Below are positions 1-7,619 of a stretch of DNA of 64,000 bases, in pieces (position 1 is the stretch's first letter; each line of letters begins with the position of its first letter). The DNA is from Verrucomicrobium sp. BvORR034 (lineage in GTDB: Bacteria; Verrucomicrobiota; Verrucomicrobiia; Verrucomicrobiales; Verrucomicrobiaceae). The position numbers were made by a program, and so were the translations under genes. The stretch is taken from NCBI RefSeq assembly GCF_000739635.1, contig NZ_BATQ01000072.1, forward strand, positions 1 to 64,000, written 5' to 3'. The notes below the pieces were generated by a model. That model searched no databases and had not been told where the DNA came from. It saw nothing but the letters and a program-made list of their open reading frames with translations.

Positions 1-46
1 AATAAGCCTTGGTGGGGGTCTTTGGAGGAGGATGGTGAAGATCAGC

Positions 47-1024
47 CTACGTGGATGATGAAGGGCGTTGATCGTCGACAACTGATGGCTCGATTTGTGG
101 TTGCGGGTTGTCTTCTCTTGCCTGGAGTTCAAAAAAGTTTCTAGGCAAGCTGCGAGAATCTTCTCCGGTTAGCATTTCCACGGGGCGCTCGCCCCAGGTG
201 CCCAAATCGCTCCAAAAGTAGTTTGCTTTGTAACCTGATGTAGCTAGCCACTTTGCAAATGCGATCCCGCGATCCGTCAGTCCTACTTGACCTCTAAGGT
301 CAATTGTTAGCAATCCCGCATCAGCTAAGCGTTCACTCATTCTTGCCACACTGAAGTAGCCGCCAGCTTCGTTTCGATTCCCGTTTAGGTTGATTGAAAG
401 TTCATAGCGAATTCCCATGTTGAACGAAGCCTCCCGATGGATGCTTGTGCCACTCTCCATCATGAGTATTAGGAACTGCAGTGCAGCATTGTCCAGTAGA
501 CTTGCTATCACTCGAAACTGGTCTTCCGGCCTTATTGGGGTTTCCGCCAAGATTGCAACGCGACGTCCTTGGGCTTGAATAGCAGATCGGATAGCTGTTG
601 TGCACGCTCCAAGTGCCGATTGTAAAGTCCCGGCACTTGGTGGTTGATAGGTTGCGGCGCTCACTCCCGCCAAGTCTGAGGGAAGGCGGATGTTTTTGGT
701 CCGGTCATATACAATAAATGTGCGTGTGCGGCCCAATGCACCCATGAAGAGGCCGAGCTCGAATACTACATTGTCTCGCGGCGAGGCGGATTCGGTGCCG
801 CGGCTCAATGTCAAGTCATCAGCCGTTAGTATGAGAATTGCGAAATCAAACTCGCTCAAGCGACTGACAAGGGTCTCGAGAGTGCCAGTGCTCAGCCCGA
901 ATACCCCTTGGCTCCACAAGATTGCCTCAGCATTATGATCCAAATTGGCCTGGAGTGCCTCGGCAATAGGCAGTCCTTCGCTCGACGAGCCGATAAAGAC
1001 AACTGGTCTGGTGGATGTTCTCAT
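47..1024 (-). CDS. TIR-domain protein (CAP12/Pycsar-effector type), probable NAD-cleaving defence effector
   Basis: The N-terminal ~150 residues match the TIR-like domain found in CBASS and Pycsar effectors and in older annotations named nucleotide-binding protein. Visible motifs are VFIGSSSEGLPIAEAL at residues 9-24, LWSQGVFGLS at 36-45, and PRDNVVFELGLFMGALGR at 82-99. The Glu in FELG (E89) sits where the TIR catalytic glutamate lies. Residues ~160-300 form a different domain that I do not recognise; it has a winged-helix look (GLLTIDLRGQVGLTDRGIAFAKWL is interrupted by no gap) and could be a ligand sensor or DNA-binding part. Known members hydrolyse NAD+ after sensing a cyclic nucleotide and cause abortive infection; that role is inferred here. 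No cyclase is visible on the upstream side; the downstream side is cut by the window edge. G+C is about one half by eye, lower than the neighbours. The start is an ATG. Confidence 0.8.
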   Translation of the reverse strand: MRTSTRPVVFIGSSSEGLPIAEALQANLDHNAEAILWSQGVFGLSTGTLETLVSRLSEFDFAILILTADDLTLSRGTESASPRDNVVFELGLFMGALGRTRTFIVYDRTKNIRLPSDLAGVSAATYQPPSAGTLQSALGACTTAIRSAIQAQGRRVAILAETPIRPEDQFRVIASLLDNAALQFLILMMESGTSIHREASFNMGIRYELSINLNGNRNEAGGYFSVARMSERLADAGLLTIDLRGQVGLTDRGIAFAKWLATSGYKANYFWSDLGTWGERPVEMLTGEDSRSLPRNFFELQAREDNPQPQIEPSVVDDQRPSSST

Positions 1025-1280
1025 CTTGATTCAGGTACTTGCAAAGTGGCGTCGGGAAAAGAAGATCATCAAGGTTTACCCTAAGAAGGTAAACTGGGGA
1101 TAAAGTTGATCTCAAGAGAGGGCTTGTGCATTGAGTTCCGTTAACGGGGGCGTTTGATGTGACCTAGAATCCGAAATATTTGTGCGAGTTGACGTTGATC
1201 GTGTGGTTTTGGGCTAGTCTCGATCTTAGGCATCGAAATTCGGACGTGACCCGAGAGTTTCCTTGTCTATATTGCGCATT

Positions 1281-1310
1281 TGTGACGACGGTTTGGTGCG
1301 CGTCGTCACA
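1281..1310. other. Perfect 10-bp inverted repeat with 10-nt loop
   Basis: TGTGACGACG at 1281-1290 is exactly complementary to CGTCGTCACA at 1301-1310. No T tract follows on either side, so it is not a classical intrinsic terminator. It could be part of a dispersed palindromic element or a protein-binding site. The pairing is certain; the function is unknown. Confidence 0.6.
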
Positions 1311-1334
1311 CTGAAATTGATAACCTCACCTAGG

Positions 1335-1351
1335 GGAGGGAGAGGGATTCG
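1335..1351. repeat. 17-bp copy of the tRNA-Ser 3' end (possible attachment site remnant)
   Basis: GGAGGGAGAGGGATTCG is identical, in the same orientation, to 1677-1693, which encodes the acceptor 3' strand and part of the T arm of the tRNA-Ser. The copies are 342 bp apart. Integrases commonly use tRNA 3' ends as attachment sites and leave such a duplicate. Caution: the sequence is purine-rich, and no integrase is present between the copies. Confidence 0.4.
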
Positions 1352-1487
1352 CCGTAGGGCTTGTAGCGGCATCCTCTTCGAGGAAGAGCTTCGAGTCTGG
1401 TTCGTCTCGGTGGTGATTCTCGTCGTGATCACCCAAGTGGGTGGAGTTGCCTTGATTTCTTCAGGCCGCAAATCCAGGGGGCCGCCT

Positions 1488-1555
1488 GTACCCAGGGTCT
1501 GCGTCCACTTCGTGGCCTTCGCCCCTGGGCTGGGCTCTTTGGGCCTTTCAGGCCC
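1488..1555. repeat. 68-bp dispersed repeat, copy 1
   Basis: This segment matches 13121-13188 at about 64 of 68 positions. It contains CCCAGGG and CCCTGGG, which can pair, and the perfect hairpin GGGCCT-TTC-AGGCCC near its end. The GGCCTTTCAGGCC core recalls the short dispersed hairpin repeats known from Planctomycetes and Verrucomicrobia genomes. Open frames across such repeats are often mis-annotated as proteins. Confidence 0.75.
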
Positions 1556-1672
1556 GGGCGCTTCTGGGCTGGATGGTTCCTTCACGTTGTTCTGCCGTCA
1601 CCTTGAGCATGGTCGCGTCCGCAAGGGTTAGCGATTATCTCGCGGGAGGAGGTGCCTCGTTTTCGGCCACCC

Positions 1673-1760
1673 TGGCGGAGGGAGAGGGATTCGAACCCCC
1701 GGAAACTTACGCTTCAACGGTTTTCAAGACCGCCGCCTTAAACCACTCAGCCATCCCTCC
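1673..1760 (-). tRNA. tRNA-Ser(UGA)
   Basis: On the minus strand the gene starts GGAGGGATGG at 1760 and ends TCCCTCC-G-CCA at 1673, so the CCA tail is encoded. The 7-bp acceptor stem pairs perfectly. The anticodon loop reads CTTGAAA with anticodon TGA. A long variable arm separates the anticodon stem from the T arm (GGGTTCGAATCCC-like), as expected for a class II serine tRNA. Its 3' end points toward the TIR gene, the usual side for island insertion. Confidence 0.97.
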
Positions 1761-1932
1761 AATTGGTGCTTCCCAAACTCGCAGTGCGAACACCGGCGGC
1801 TGGGGCAGGGCGGAGTCTAGCGCAGGTCGTGCGTATGAAAAGCAGAAAAGCAAATTCCTGCTTGATTTTCATTTTGGGGCTGGCATGCTCCACGCCCACT
1901 CATTCACATTCACGTATTCTGTAACGATTACC

Positions 1933-2184
1933 ATGGTTGTCATCCGACTCCGCCGCGAAGGCACGAAAAACCGCCCGTACTACCGCATTGTGGCCGCTGA
2001 TCAGCGGTTCCGTCGTGATGGCCGCTTCCTTGAAATTCTGGGCACGTATGATCCGCTCAAGGGCAAAGACAACGCCGAAGTGGACGTCGAGAAGGCCAAC
2101 GCCTGGATCGCCAAAGGTGCCCAGCCCACGGAAACCGTGCGCAGCATCCTGAAGAAGGCTGCCGCCGCTGCTCCCAAGGCCTAA
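1933..2184 (+). CDS. rpsP: 30S ribosomal protein S16
   Basis: The 83-residue product begins [20 protein letters not shown], the conserved N-terminus of bS16, and has the family's LGTYDP motif near residue 36 followed by an Ala/Lys-rich tail. The length is typical. The start was set at the ATG of MVVIRL because S16 proteins begin there; the open frame upstream runs across the tRNA and is not coding. S16 binds 16S rRNA early in 30S assembly. A strong intrinsic terminator follows 26 bp downstream, so khpA is probably transcribed separately. rimM and trmD, the frequent partners, are absent here. Confidence 0.97.
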   Translation: MVVIRLRREGTKNRPYYRIVAADQRFRRDGRFLEILGTYDPLKGKDNAEVDVEKANAWIAKGAQPTETVRSILKKAAAAAPKA

Positions 2185-2209
2185 GCGCTGGCAGTTTTGC
2201 TGTTTTTTG

Positions 2210-2248
2210 TCCGCCGCGCTGGTTTGTCCAGTTCGCGGCGGATTTTTT
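2210..2248 (+). terminator. Intrinsic terminator of rpsP
   Basis: TCCGCCGCG (2210-2218) pairs with CGCGGCGGA (2234-2242), with an inner CTGG/CCAG pairing, and is followed directly by six T residues (2243-2248). It lies 26 bp after the rpsP stop codon. Confidence 0.92.
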
Positions 2249-2292
2249 GCGTTCTGTTTCAGCAGGATGGCGGGAAGGGGAGTTTCGGTTTA

Positions 2293-2320
2293 ACCACAGA
2301 GGCGCAGAGGGCACAGAGGA
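2293..2320. repeat. CCACAGAGG-type dispersed repeat
   Basis: ACCACAGAGGCGCAGAGG is followed by a second CACAGAGG unit. A related copy lies at 37161-37190. A-rich text after it (AACTTCAAACTTCAAG) resembles the stretch at 5719-5740 upstream of the spm gene. These occur only between genes here. Confidence 0.6.
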
Positions 2321-2481
2321 AGGCCAAACTTCAAACTTCAAGATTCAAAAGCCAAAGCTCAAGAGAGAGAACCGAGGCCCTGGGTTTTGGGGCCAAGGTG
2401 GAGTTTGGGAGGCTATAGGGGGCGAAACTGGACTTTCACTTTTTACTATCCGCTTTTAACTTCCCACGCTCCCTTACCCCC

Positions 2482-2757
2482 ATGGACGCCCCTGAAGCCC
2501 TTCGCGAGTTCCTCATGTACGTGGTGGCGAATCTGATCGAGCACCCCCAACAGGCGAGCATCGCCGTGGGGACGACCAGCGCGGGGGCAATTTCGTATCG
2601 GATTCAACTCGCGCCGGATGACGTGCGGCGGGTGATCGGGAAGAACGGGTTCACGATCAGTGCCATCCGCTCCCTGGTGAACGTGGCCGCCCAGAAGCAC
2701 GGCGTGAAGGTGTCTCTGCGCGTGGATGGAGTCAGGGAGGAAGAGGAGACCAATTGA
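2482..2757 (+). CDS. khpA: KH-domain RNA-binding protein (KhpA-like)
   Basis: The 91-residue protein is a single KH domain. It has the GxxG loop VIGKNGFTISAIRSL near residues 51-65, flanked by the DVRRV helix and a C-terminal strand (VKVSLRVDG). KhpA homologues are usually encoded just after rpsP, as here, and bind RNA with roles in translation and envelope or cell-size control. The ATG at 2482 gives the usual length. An A-rich dispersed repeat begins at the base after the stop codon. Confidence 0.88.
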   Translation: MDAPEALREFLMYVVANLIEHPQQASIAVGTTSAGAISYRIQLAPDDVRRVIGKNGFTISAIRSLVNVAAQKHGVKVSLRVDGVREEEETN

Positions 2758-2901
2758 GACAGGATTAACAAGATGGAGTTCAGAAGCTTCGAAGTCTGGG
2801 GCTCGACAGGGTTCAAAGCGCAATCACTCCAGCGTCTTCTGCGGCTGGAAATCTGAAGTCCTAATCCTGTTAATCTTTAAAAAATCTTGTTAATTCTGTC
2901 T
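2758..2901. repeat. GACAGGATTAACAAGAT repeats, inverted pair between convergent genes
   Basis: GACAGGATTAACAAGAT starts at the base after the khpA stop. A near-complement, ATCTTGTTAATTCTGTC, ends at 2901, and another inverted half (ATCCTGTTAATC) lies between. The distal arm overlaps the last codons of the fructosamine-kinase-like gene, whose final residues (DRINKIF) are therefore repeat-derived. Related units occur at 3765-3945 and 37200-37230. Confidence 0.7.
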
Positions 2902-3758
2902 AGAAGAGCCTCAGCCTGAGGGGTATAGGTCCGCCCGAAGAGGTTGAAGTGGTTCAGGATGTGATAGAGGTTGTAGAGGTCGCGGCGCTGTTCCCAGCCG
3001 GGCTGGCGGGGCCAGGTGGCGTCGTAGCCTTCGTAGAAGGAGGGAGTGAAGCCGCCGAAGAGTTCGGTGAAGGCGAGGTCGCATTCCCGGTCGCCGTAGT
3101 AGCTGGCGGGGTCGAAGATGACGGGGAGGCCGTGTTCATCGAAGGCAGCGTTGCCGCCCCAGAGGTCGCCGTGGAGGAGGGAGGGGACCACGGTCGTGCC
3201 TGCAAAGAAGGCAGGAAGATTCTCCAAAAGGCGGTCGGCACCGGGGAGGCTGAGCCCCTTCTGCCGGGCGAGGCGGAGTTGAAAGCCGAGGCGTTGATCC
3301 CGCCAGAAGTCGATCCAGGAATCGGTCCACGCGTTGGGCTGCGGGGTGGTGCCGATGTAGTTGGCGTGTTCCCAGCCAAACTTGCCCTGCGGTGAGGTGA
3401 CCCGGTGGAGGGCGGCCAGTTGCTCGCCCATGCGGCGGAACTGATGGGAAGCGCCTTTCTGGAGGTTGATGTACTCCAGGACCAGGAAGCTGGAATCTTC
3501 CCAGACGTCCCACACGATGGGTCTGGGGACGCGGAGGGTGCCGGTGGCAGCCAGCTCGCGGAGGGCGACTGCCTCAGCTTCGAACAGGTCCACCTGGCTG
3601 GCGGTGTTCACCTTCACGAAGTAGGGCGTGAGGGCTACGAGGACATAACTCTGATGAATGTCCCCGCCAGGGACGGGGCGGATCTCACAGGCGCCGAGGG
3701 GCGAACCCGTGGCGCTCGTGATGGCGGTGCGGACGCGCTCTGTCAGGGAAGATGTCAC
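2877..3758 (-). CDS. Fructosamine/ketosamine-3-kinase family protein
   Basis: The 293-residue product has the family layout of a small protein-kinase-like fold. An N-terminal nucleotide-binding lobe includes GGDIHQSYVL (about residues 27-36) and FVKVN, with a Glu in DLFEAEAVAL. The catalytic loop is HGDLWGGN, and the metal-binding segment is FDPASYYGDRECDLAF. The family phosphorylates sugar-lysine adducts, which then fall off, and so repairs glycated proteins; the bacterial substrate is inferred. The start is GTG; no in-frame ATG gives a full N-lobe. The next gene on the strand (upstream) is a low-molecular-weight phosphatase, and the two are often neighbours in bacteria. The last codons lie in a dispersed repeat. 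Confidence 0.88.
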   Translation of the reverse strand: MTSSLTERVRTAITSATGSPLGACEIRPVPGGDIHQSYVLVALTPYFVKVNTASQVDLFEAEAVALRELAATGTLRVPRPIVWDVWEDSSFLVLEYINLQKGASHQFRRMGEQLAALHRVTSPQGKFGWEHANYIGTTPQPNAWTDSWIDFWRDQRLGFQLRLARQKGLSLPGADRLLENLPAFFAGTTVVPSLLHGDLWGGNAAFDEHGLPVIFDPASYYGDRECDLAFTELFGGFTPSFYEGYDATWPRQPGWEQRRDLYNLYHILNHFNLFGRTYTPQAEALLDRINKIF

Positions 3759-3764
3759 CCTTTT

Positions 3765-3945
3765 AGAGACAGGATTAACAGGATTTTTGTCAGATTAACA
3801 AGATGGGGACTTGGGTTTTGGGGTAAGGGGAGAGGGATAAGGGTTTTTCGACAGAATTAACAGAATTTACGGAATTGGGTTTTGAGATTTCCGGCTGTTG
3901 GTGGAGCTGAGGCAACTGCCTTCTGAATTCCGTTAATTCTGGCCA
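3765..3945. repeat. Cluster of A-rich AGGATTAACAGGAT-type repeats
   Basis: Between the kinase and phosphatase genes lie at least three related units: GACAGGATTAACAGGATT near 3767, GACAGAATTAACAGAATT near 3850, and the inverted GAATTCCGTTAATTCTGG near 3925. The 213-base gap holds nothing else that I can support. The gap would also have to contain the kinase promoter if the two genes are not co-transcribed. Confidence 0.65.
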
Positions 3946-3971
3946 AGCCCTTCTCCCTTGACCCTCTTCCC

Positions 3972-4442
3972 TTATCCCTGGCTTTGCACTTCTTTCACCA
4001 GGTTGGCGCAGCCGTCCTCCAGGAGGTCCAGGACGAGTTCGAAGCCGTCGGGACCGCCGTAGTAGGGGTCGGGGACTTCAGTCTGGCTGTGGCGGGTGGT
4101 GTAGTCGCAGAAGAGCTTGATCTTGGCGGCGTACTTGCCTTCGCGGTCGAGGCGGCGGACGTCGCGCAGGTTGTCTTCGTCCATCACCAGTACGAGGTCG
4201 AAGTCGGCCAGATCCTGGGCGGTGACCTGGCGGGCGCGGTGGACGAGCTGGATGCCCCGGTTCGCGGCGGCGGCGGTCATCCGGGAATCGGGAGGATTGC
4301 CCGCGTGGAGATTGATGGTGCCCGCGGAGTCCACCTCGGCCTTGTCTAAGACGCCAGCGGCGGCGAGCTGGTGCTTCATGACGCCTTCAGCGGCGGGCGA
4401 GCGGCAGATGTTGCCCATGCAGACGAAGAGGAGGCGGTTCAC
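3972..4442 (-). CDS. Low-molecular-weight protein-tyrosine phosphatase
   Basis: The N-terminal active-site loop is VCMGNICRSP, with nucleophile Cys8 and Arg14 in the C-x5-R-S signature. The general acid lies in VPDPYYGG in the C-terminal third. At 156 residues the length is normal. The fold hydrolyses phosphotyrosine or phosphoarginine, or arsenate in related members; the Pro-rich DPYYGG loop favours a tyrosine phosphatase. The start is GTG. It lies between the kinase-like gene and the MerR regulator on the same strand, with 62 bp to the latter, so co-transcription from the MerR promoter is possible. Confidence 0.93.
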   Translation of the reverse strand: MNRLLFVCMGNICRSPAAEGVMKHQLAAAGVLDKAEVDSAGTINLHAGNPPDSRMTAAAANRGIQLVHRARQVTAQDLADFDLVLVMDEDNLRDVRRLDREGKYAAKIKLFCDYTTRHSQTEVPDPYYGGPDGFELVLDLLEDGCANLVKEVQSQG

Positions 4443-4504
4443 TGAAGTAAAAAGTAGTTGGTAAAAAGTGAAAAGTGCTGGGACTGCGTGAGCAGTGGGC
4501 AGCG

Positions 4505-5458
4505 TTACTCGCAGCTGCGGACGCTGATCTCCTCTAGCGCGGCTTCGATCTCGGCCAGGCAGTTCACGAGGCGGACGTCGGGGACGCGGAGGGCCTGGTA
4601 GTAGCCGTAGGCGGCGCGGCCTCCGATGAGGAGGGCGGTGCGGGCGGGCATCATGCCGCGGAGCTTGGTCAGCTCATTGGGGACGTTGGGATCGTCCGAG
4701 GGGTACACCATGCTTAGGGCGACGGCGCGGGCCTTGCGGATCTCCACGCAGGCGGCGATTTCTTCTGCGGGAAGGGAGGGGCCGAGATAGGTGACGCGCC
4801 AGCCCAGATCCCGGGCGGCGGCGGTGGCTAGCAGGGCGCCCACCTCGTGGATCTGTCCAATGGGGGTGGTGACGAGGAGTTCGGGGGCGTTCGGCCGCAG
4901 TTGGTAGTTCCGCGCACCCAGTGCAAGGAAATCCCGCACCACGCTGGTGGCCAGGTGCTCGTGGGAGACGCGCATCTCACCGCGTCGCCACGCCTCGCCG
5001 ACTTCGTTGACCAGAGGGGCAATGATGCGGAGCAACACGGTGCGCTGGCCGTAGCGCAGGCGGGCCTCTTCCAGCAGATCGCTGATCACGGCGGTGTCCA
5101 GCACCTGCACGGCTTCCTTGCAGCGCTGCAGGCACTGCTCGGCAGAGTCGTGTGAGAGATCCTGCGGAAGCGGTGCGGCGGCTGGGGCGGGGGAGACCTC
5201 TTTCTTGTACAGGCCGTAGAGCTCATCCAGGCAGAGGCAGGAGATTTGGCTGATGCGGTGGCCGCAGTCCGTCAGTTCCTTCAGCAGGCGCAGACGCTCG
5301 ATTTCCTCGTCCGAATACAGGCGCCGGTTGGAGTCTGTCCGTTTGCAGCAGATCAGGCCGTACCTCCGCTCCCACACCCGGATGGCGTGGGCCGTCAGGC
5401 CGGTGCGGTGGCACACAACCTTGATGGGGTGGCGGAGTTCTTTAGAAGCGACTACCAT
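4505..5458 (-). CDS. MerR-family regulator with B12-binding sensor domain (CarH/LitR-like)
   Basis: Residues ~10-78 form a MerR helix-turn-helix (GLTAHAIRVWERRYGL, then NRRLYSDEEIERLRLL). Residues ~105-185 match the helical cap of cobalamin-binding regulators, with the W-x9-EH motif made by W157, E167 and H168. Residues ~193-310 form a Rossmann B12 domain with lower-ligand candidate H204 in GQIHEVG and a LLIGGRAAYG loop. CarH homologues hold adenosylcobalamin, repress in the dark and release DNA in light. The residue after the Trp, the upper His in Thermus CarH, is Arg158 here, so light chemistry may differ. It is transcribed divergently from the spm gene. The start is ATG. Confidence 0.88.
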   Translation of the reverse strand: MVVASKELRHPIKVVCHRTGLTAHAIRVWERRYGLICCKRTDSNRRLYSDEEIERLRLLKELTDCGHRISQISCLCLDELYGLYKKEVSPAPAAAPLPQDLSHDSAEQCLQRCKEAVQVLDTAVISDLLEEARLRYGQRTVLLRIIAPLVNEVGEAWRRGEMRVSHEHLATSVVRDFLALGARNYQLRPNAPELLVTTPIGQIHEVGALLATAAARDLGWRVTYLGPSLPAEEIAACVEIRKARAVALSMVYPSDDPNVPNELTKLRGMMPARTALLIGGRAAYGYYQALRVPDVRLVNCLAEIEAALEEISVRSCE

Positions 5459-5803
5459 GCGGGGAATAGAAAAAGGGAGAGTACAGCTAGCGTTTTACGT
5501 GCGGGATTCGGACCGGGAAACAACGGATTTTCCCAGGCGGGGCCCCATGAGAAACGACATCGAACAAAACAGCAAACACCAATATCAGTTTGCGCGGAAA
5601 ACGGGCAAAAACTGTGCTGGTCAGGGTTGGATACGGGTGGGAGAGCTTCTTGGTTCGTAGTTCTTGGTTGGGTGGGGTTGGAGTTTTCAGTTTTCAGCCT
5701 GTCGGGCCCCAGGCACTGAAGTTTGAGGTTTGAAGTTTGGCTTTTGCAGTTTCTCCCACATCCCCGGTTGCTTCCGGGCCTGATCTGCTTTGAGTGCGGC
5801 CCC
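5459..5803. other. Divergent intergenic region between the MerR regulator and the spm gene
   Basis: About 345 bases that must carry both promoters; I could not fix a convincing -35/-10 pair. The part near the spm gene contains simple repeats (GTTTTCAGTTTTCAG, then GAAGTTTGAGGTTTGAAG), like those at 2325-2345. No clear palindromic operator was found. Confidence 0.5.
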
Positions 5804-7291
5804 ATGCTGAACTACGTCTGGTCTTTTCTGCTGCTCACGGGCCTGGTGGCGGGCGCGCTTTTTGGGAAACTGGACGTGCTGGTGGCGGCGCTGCTGGAGC
5901 GGAGCAAGGACGCGGTGCTGGGCATCGCCTTGCCGCTGGCGGGCACCATGATGCTGTGGCTGGGCATTCTGCGGGTGATGGAGAAGGCGGGGCTCATGGA
6001 GGTGGTGGCGAAGCTGCTCTCACCCATCCTGCGCCGCATCTTCCCCGATGTGCCGCCCACGCACCCTGCGATGGGGGCGATCACCATGAACATCGCCGCC
6101 AACATGCTGGGGCTGGGCAATGCCGCCACGCCGCTGGGGCTGAAGGCGATGGGCTACCTCCAGGAGCTCAACCCGCAGAAGCAGAGCGCGACGAATGCCA
6201 TGTGCATGTTCCTGGCGCTGAACACGGCCGGGTTCACGCTCATCCCCATGGGGGCGATCATCTACCTCAGCTCTGGCGGGGTGAAGGATCCGTACGCCGT
6301 CATCGCGCCCACGCTCATCGCCACCGCGTGTGCCTCCATCACCGCCGTGCTCATGGCGAAGTTCCTGCAGCGTCTGCCCTCCTTCCGCGTGCTGCCGGAT
6401 GAAGTGACGGCTGATGCTGCCAGCGATGGCGCGGGCAAGTCTGATGCGACGACCAGCACCACGGATGCCGCTCCTGCGGCCAAGCCCTTCCGCCTTTCTC
6501 CCATGCGGGCCATCCTGCTCTCCATCGTCTGCGCCCTCTTTGCCCTAGGCGGGGCCATGGAGTTCTCCAAGGACTTTCGCGCCTCCGTCTTGCGGGCCAC
6601 TGGCATGGAGGCCGTGATCTCTGCCGCTGAGCAACGGGCAGCCGAGGCCAAACAACGGCAGGAAGTGCTCAAGGCCGAAGCTGCGGCTGCGGCGGTTGCG
6701 AACCCTGCGGAAGCCTCTGCGGTGACCGCCAAGGCCACCGCACCCGCTGACACGTCTGAGTGGCGGAAGGCGCTCAAGTCTGTCTCCGTGCTGGCCATTC
6801 CCATCGTCCTGCTGGTTGCCGTGGTCTGGGGCCTCTTCAAAGGGGTCGCCGTGTACGAGGAGATGGTGGAAGGGGCCAAGGAGGGCTTCGGCGTGGCGTT
6901 GCGCATCATGCCCTTTCTTGTGGTCATGTTTGCCGCACTGACGTGTTTCCGGGAGTCGGGGGCGCTGCTGTTGTTGCAGTCGGCGGTGCGCCCGCTGCTG
7001 GATTTCATTGGCATGCCCGTGGAGCTGCTGCCGCTGGCCATCATGCGGCCGCTGAGCGGTTCCGGCTCCTCCGGCATCCTGAACGAGATCATCCTGCACC
7101 CGTCCTCCACGGACACCCTGCGCTATACTGCCGCCATCCTCTACGGGTCCACGGAGACCACCTTCTATGTGCTGGCGGTGTACTTCGGCAGCGTGAGCAT
7201 CCGCCGCAGCCGGCATGCCCTGGCAGCCGGATTGTGCGCCGATACGGTGGGCATGGGCATGGCCGTTCTGCTGGGCCGTCTCATGTTTTAG
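5804..7291 (+). CDS. Fused SpmA/SpmB nucleoside-recognition (Gate-domain) membrane protein
   Basis: The 495-residue product joins two Gate-type halves. The first (~1-215) has LAGTMMLWLGILRVMEKAGLM and NIAANMLGLGNAATPLG, typical of SpmA. The second (~345-495) has FGVALRIMPFLVVMF and PLSGSGSSGILNEI, typical of SpmB. Between them is a soluble linker rich in Ala, Glu and Lys (~residues 195-340). In Bacillus the two proteins affect spore core dehydration; in non-sporulating bacteria the role is unknown and a transport-linked function is likely. The start was set at ATG 5804 (MLNYVWSFLLL), which puts a membrane helix at the N-terminus. The next in-frame ATG upstream adds a peptide encoded by simple repeats. 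Confidence 0.87.
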   Translation: MLNYVWSFLLLTGLVAGALFGKLDVLVAALLERSKDAVLGIALPLAGTMMLWLGILRVMEKAGLMEVVAKLLSPILRRIFPDVPPTHPAMGAITMNIAANMLGLGNAATPLGLKAMGYLQELNPQKQSATNAMCMFLALNTAGFTLIPMGAIIYLSSGGVKDPYAVIAPTLIATACASITAVLMAKFLQRLPSFRVLPDEVTADAASDGAGKSDATTSTTDAAPAAKPFRLSPMRAILLSIVCALFALGGAMEFSKDFRASVLRATGMEAVISAAEQRAAEAKQRQEVLKAEAAAAAVANPAEASAVTAKATAPADTSEWRKALKSVSVLAIPIVLLVAVVWGLFKGVAVYEEMVEGAKEGFGVALRIMPFLVVMFAALTCFRESGALLLLQSAVRPLLDFIGMPVELLPLAIMRPLSGSGSSGILNEIILHPSSTDTLRYTAAILYGSTETTFYVLAVYFGSVSIRRSRHALAAGLCADTVGMGMAVLLGRLMF

Positions 7292-7619
7292 CTGGGGACG
7301 TCGAGGTAAAACAGGCCGCTCCACCCAGGTGGGGCGTCAGCAGACAGGTGCTGAGGCCGTCTGGTTCCTCGTACATTCATTGTGTTCACGAGGTTTCATT
7401 GAACCGGGTGGAATCTCCTCCGGACTGGTGAAAATGTGATCAAATTAGGCGCGTGGGTCCTGACGGGTTCCGGTACAAATGTGACCATGTGCCGGTACGG
7501 CGGGCAGCACGGCACACGCGGTGCTGACGGGACGTCTCCGTTCCCCCGTGACCAGGTGAAGGTGTGAGCCAGTCGTGCGGTGTGCCGTCGGTGGCGGGGG
7601 GCGAAGCAGCGCCCATCCC
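7292..7619. other. Intergenic; possible spm terminator hairpin, no gene seen
   Basis: A hairpin with 8-bp arms CGCTCCAC and GTGGGGCG (7317-7336, one G-T pair) lies 26 bp after the spm stop but has no T tract. The heptamer CCGGTAC occurs twice around 7470-7497. The rest should carry the promoter of the PEP-CTERM gene; none could be assigned. Confidence 0.4.

Larger units (their letters stand above)
1025..1672. other. Intergenic, repeat-rich, no supported gene
   Basis: Short open frames exist on both strands, but they overlap repeat and hairpin sequence and show no protein family. The stretch holds a perfect 10-bp hairpin (1281-1310), a 17-bp copy of the tRNA-Ser 3' end (1335-1351) and a 68-bp dispersed repeat (1488-1555). 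It separates the low-G+C TIR gene from tRNA-Ser. Confidence 0.7.

Noticed and set aside
1226-1631. Overlapping small genes on both strands before tRNA-Ser
   Set aside because: Their sequence comes from the 68-bp repeat and hairpins, a common source of false gene calls in this phylum.
1573-1932. An N-terminal extension of S16
   Set aside because: The in-frame upstream sequence crosses the antisense tRNA-Ser; S16 proteins start at MVVIRL.
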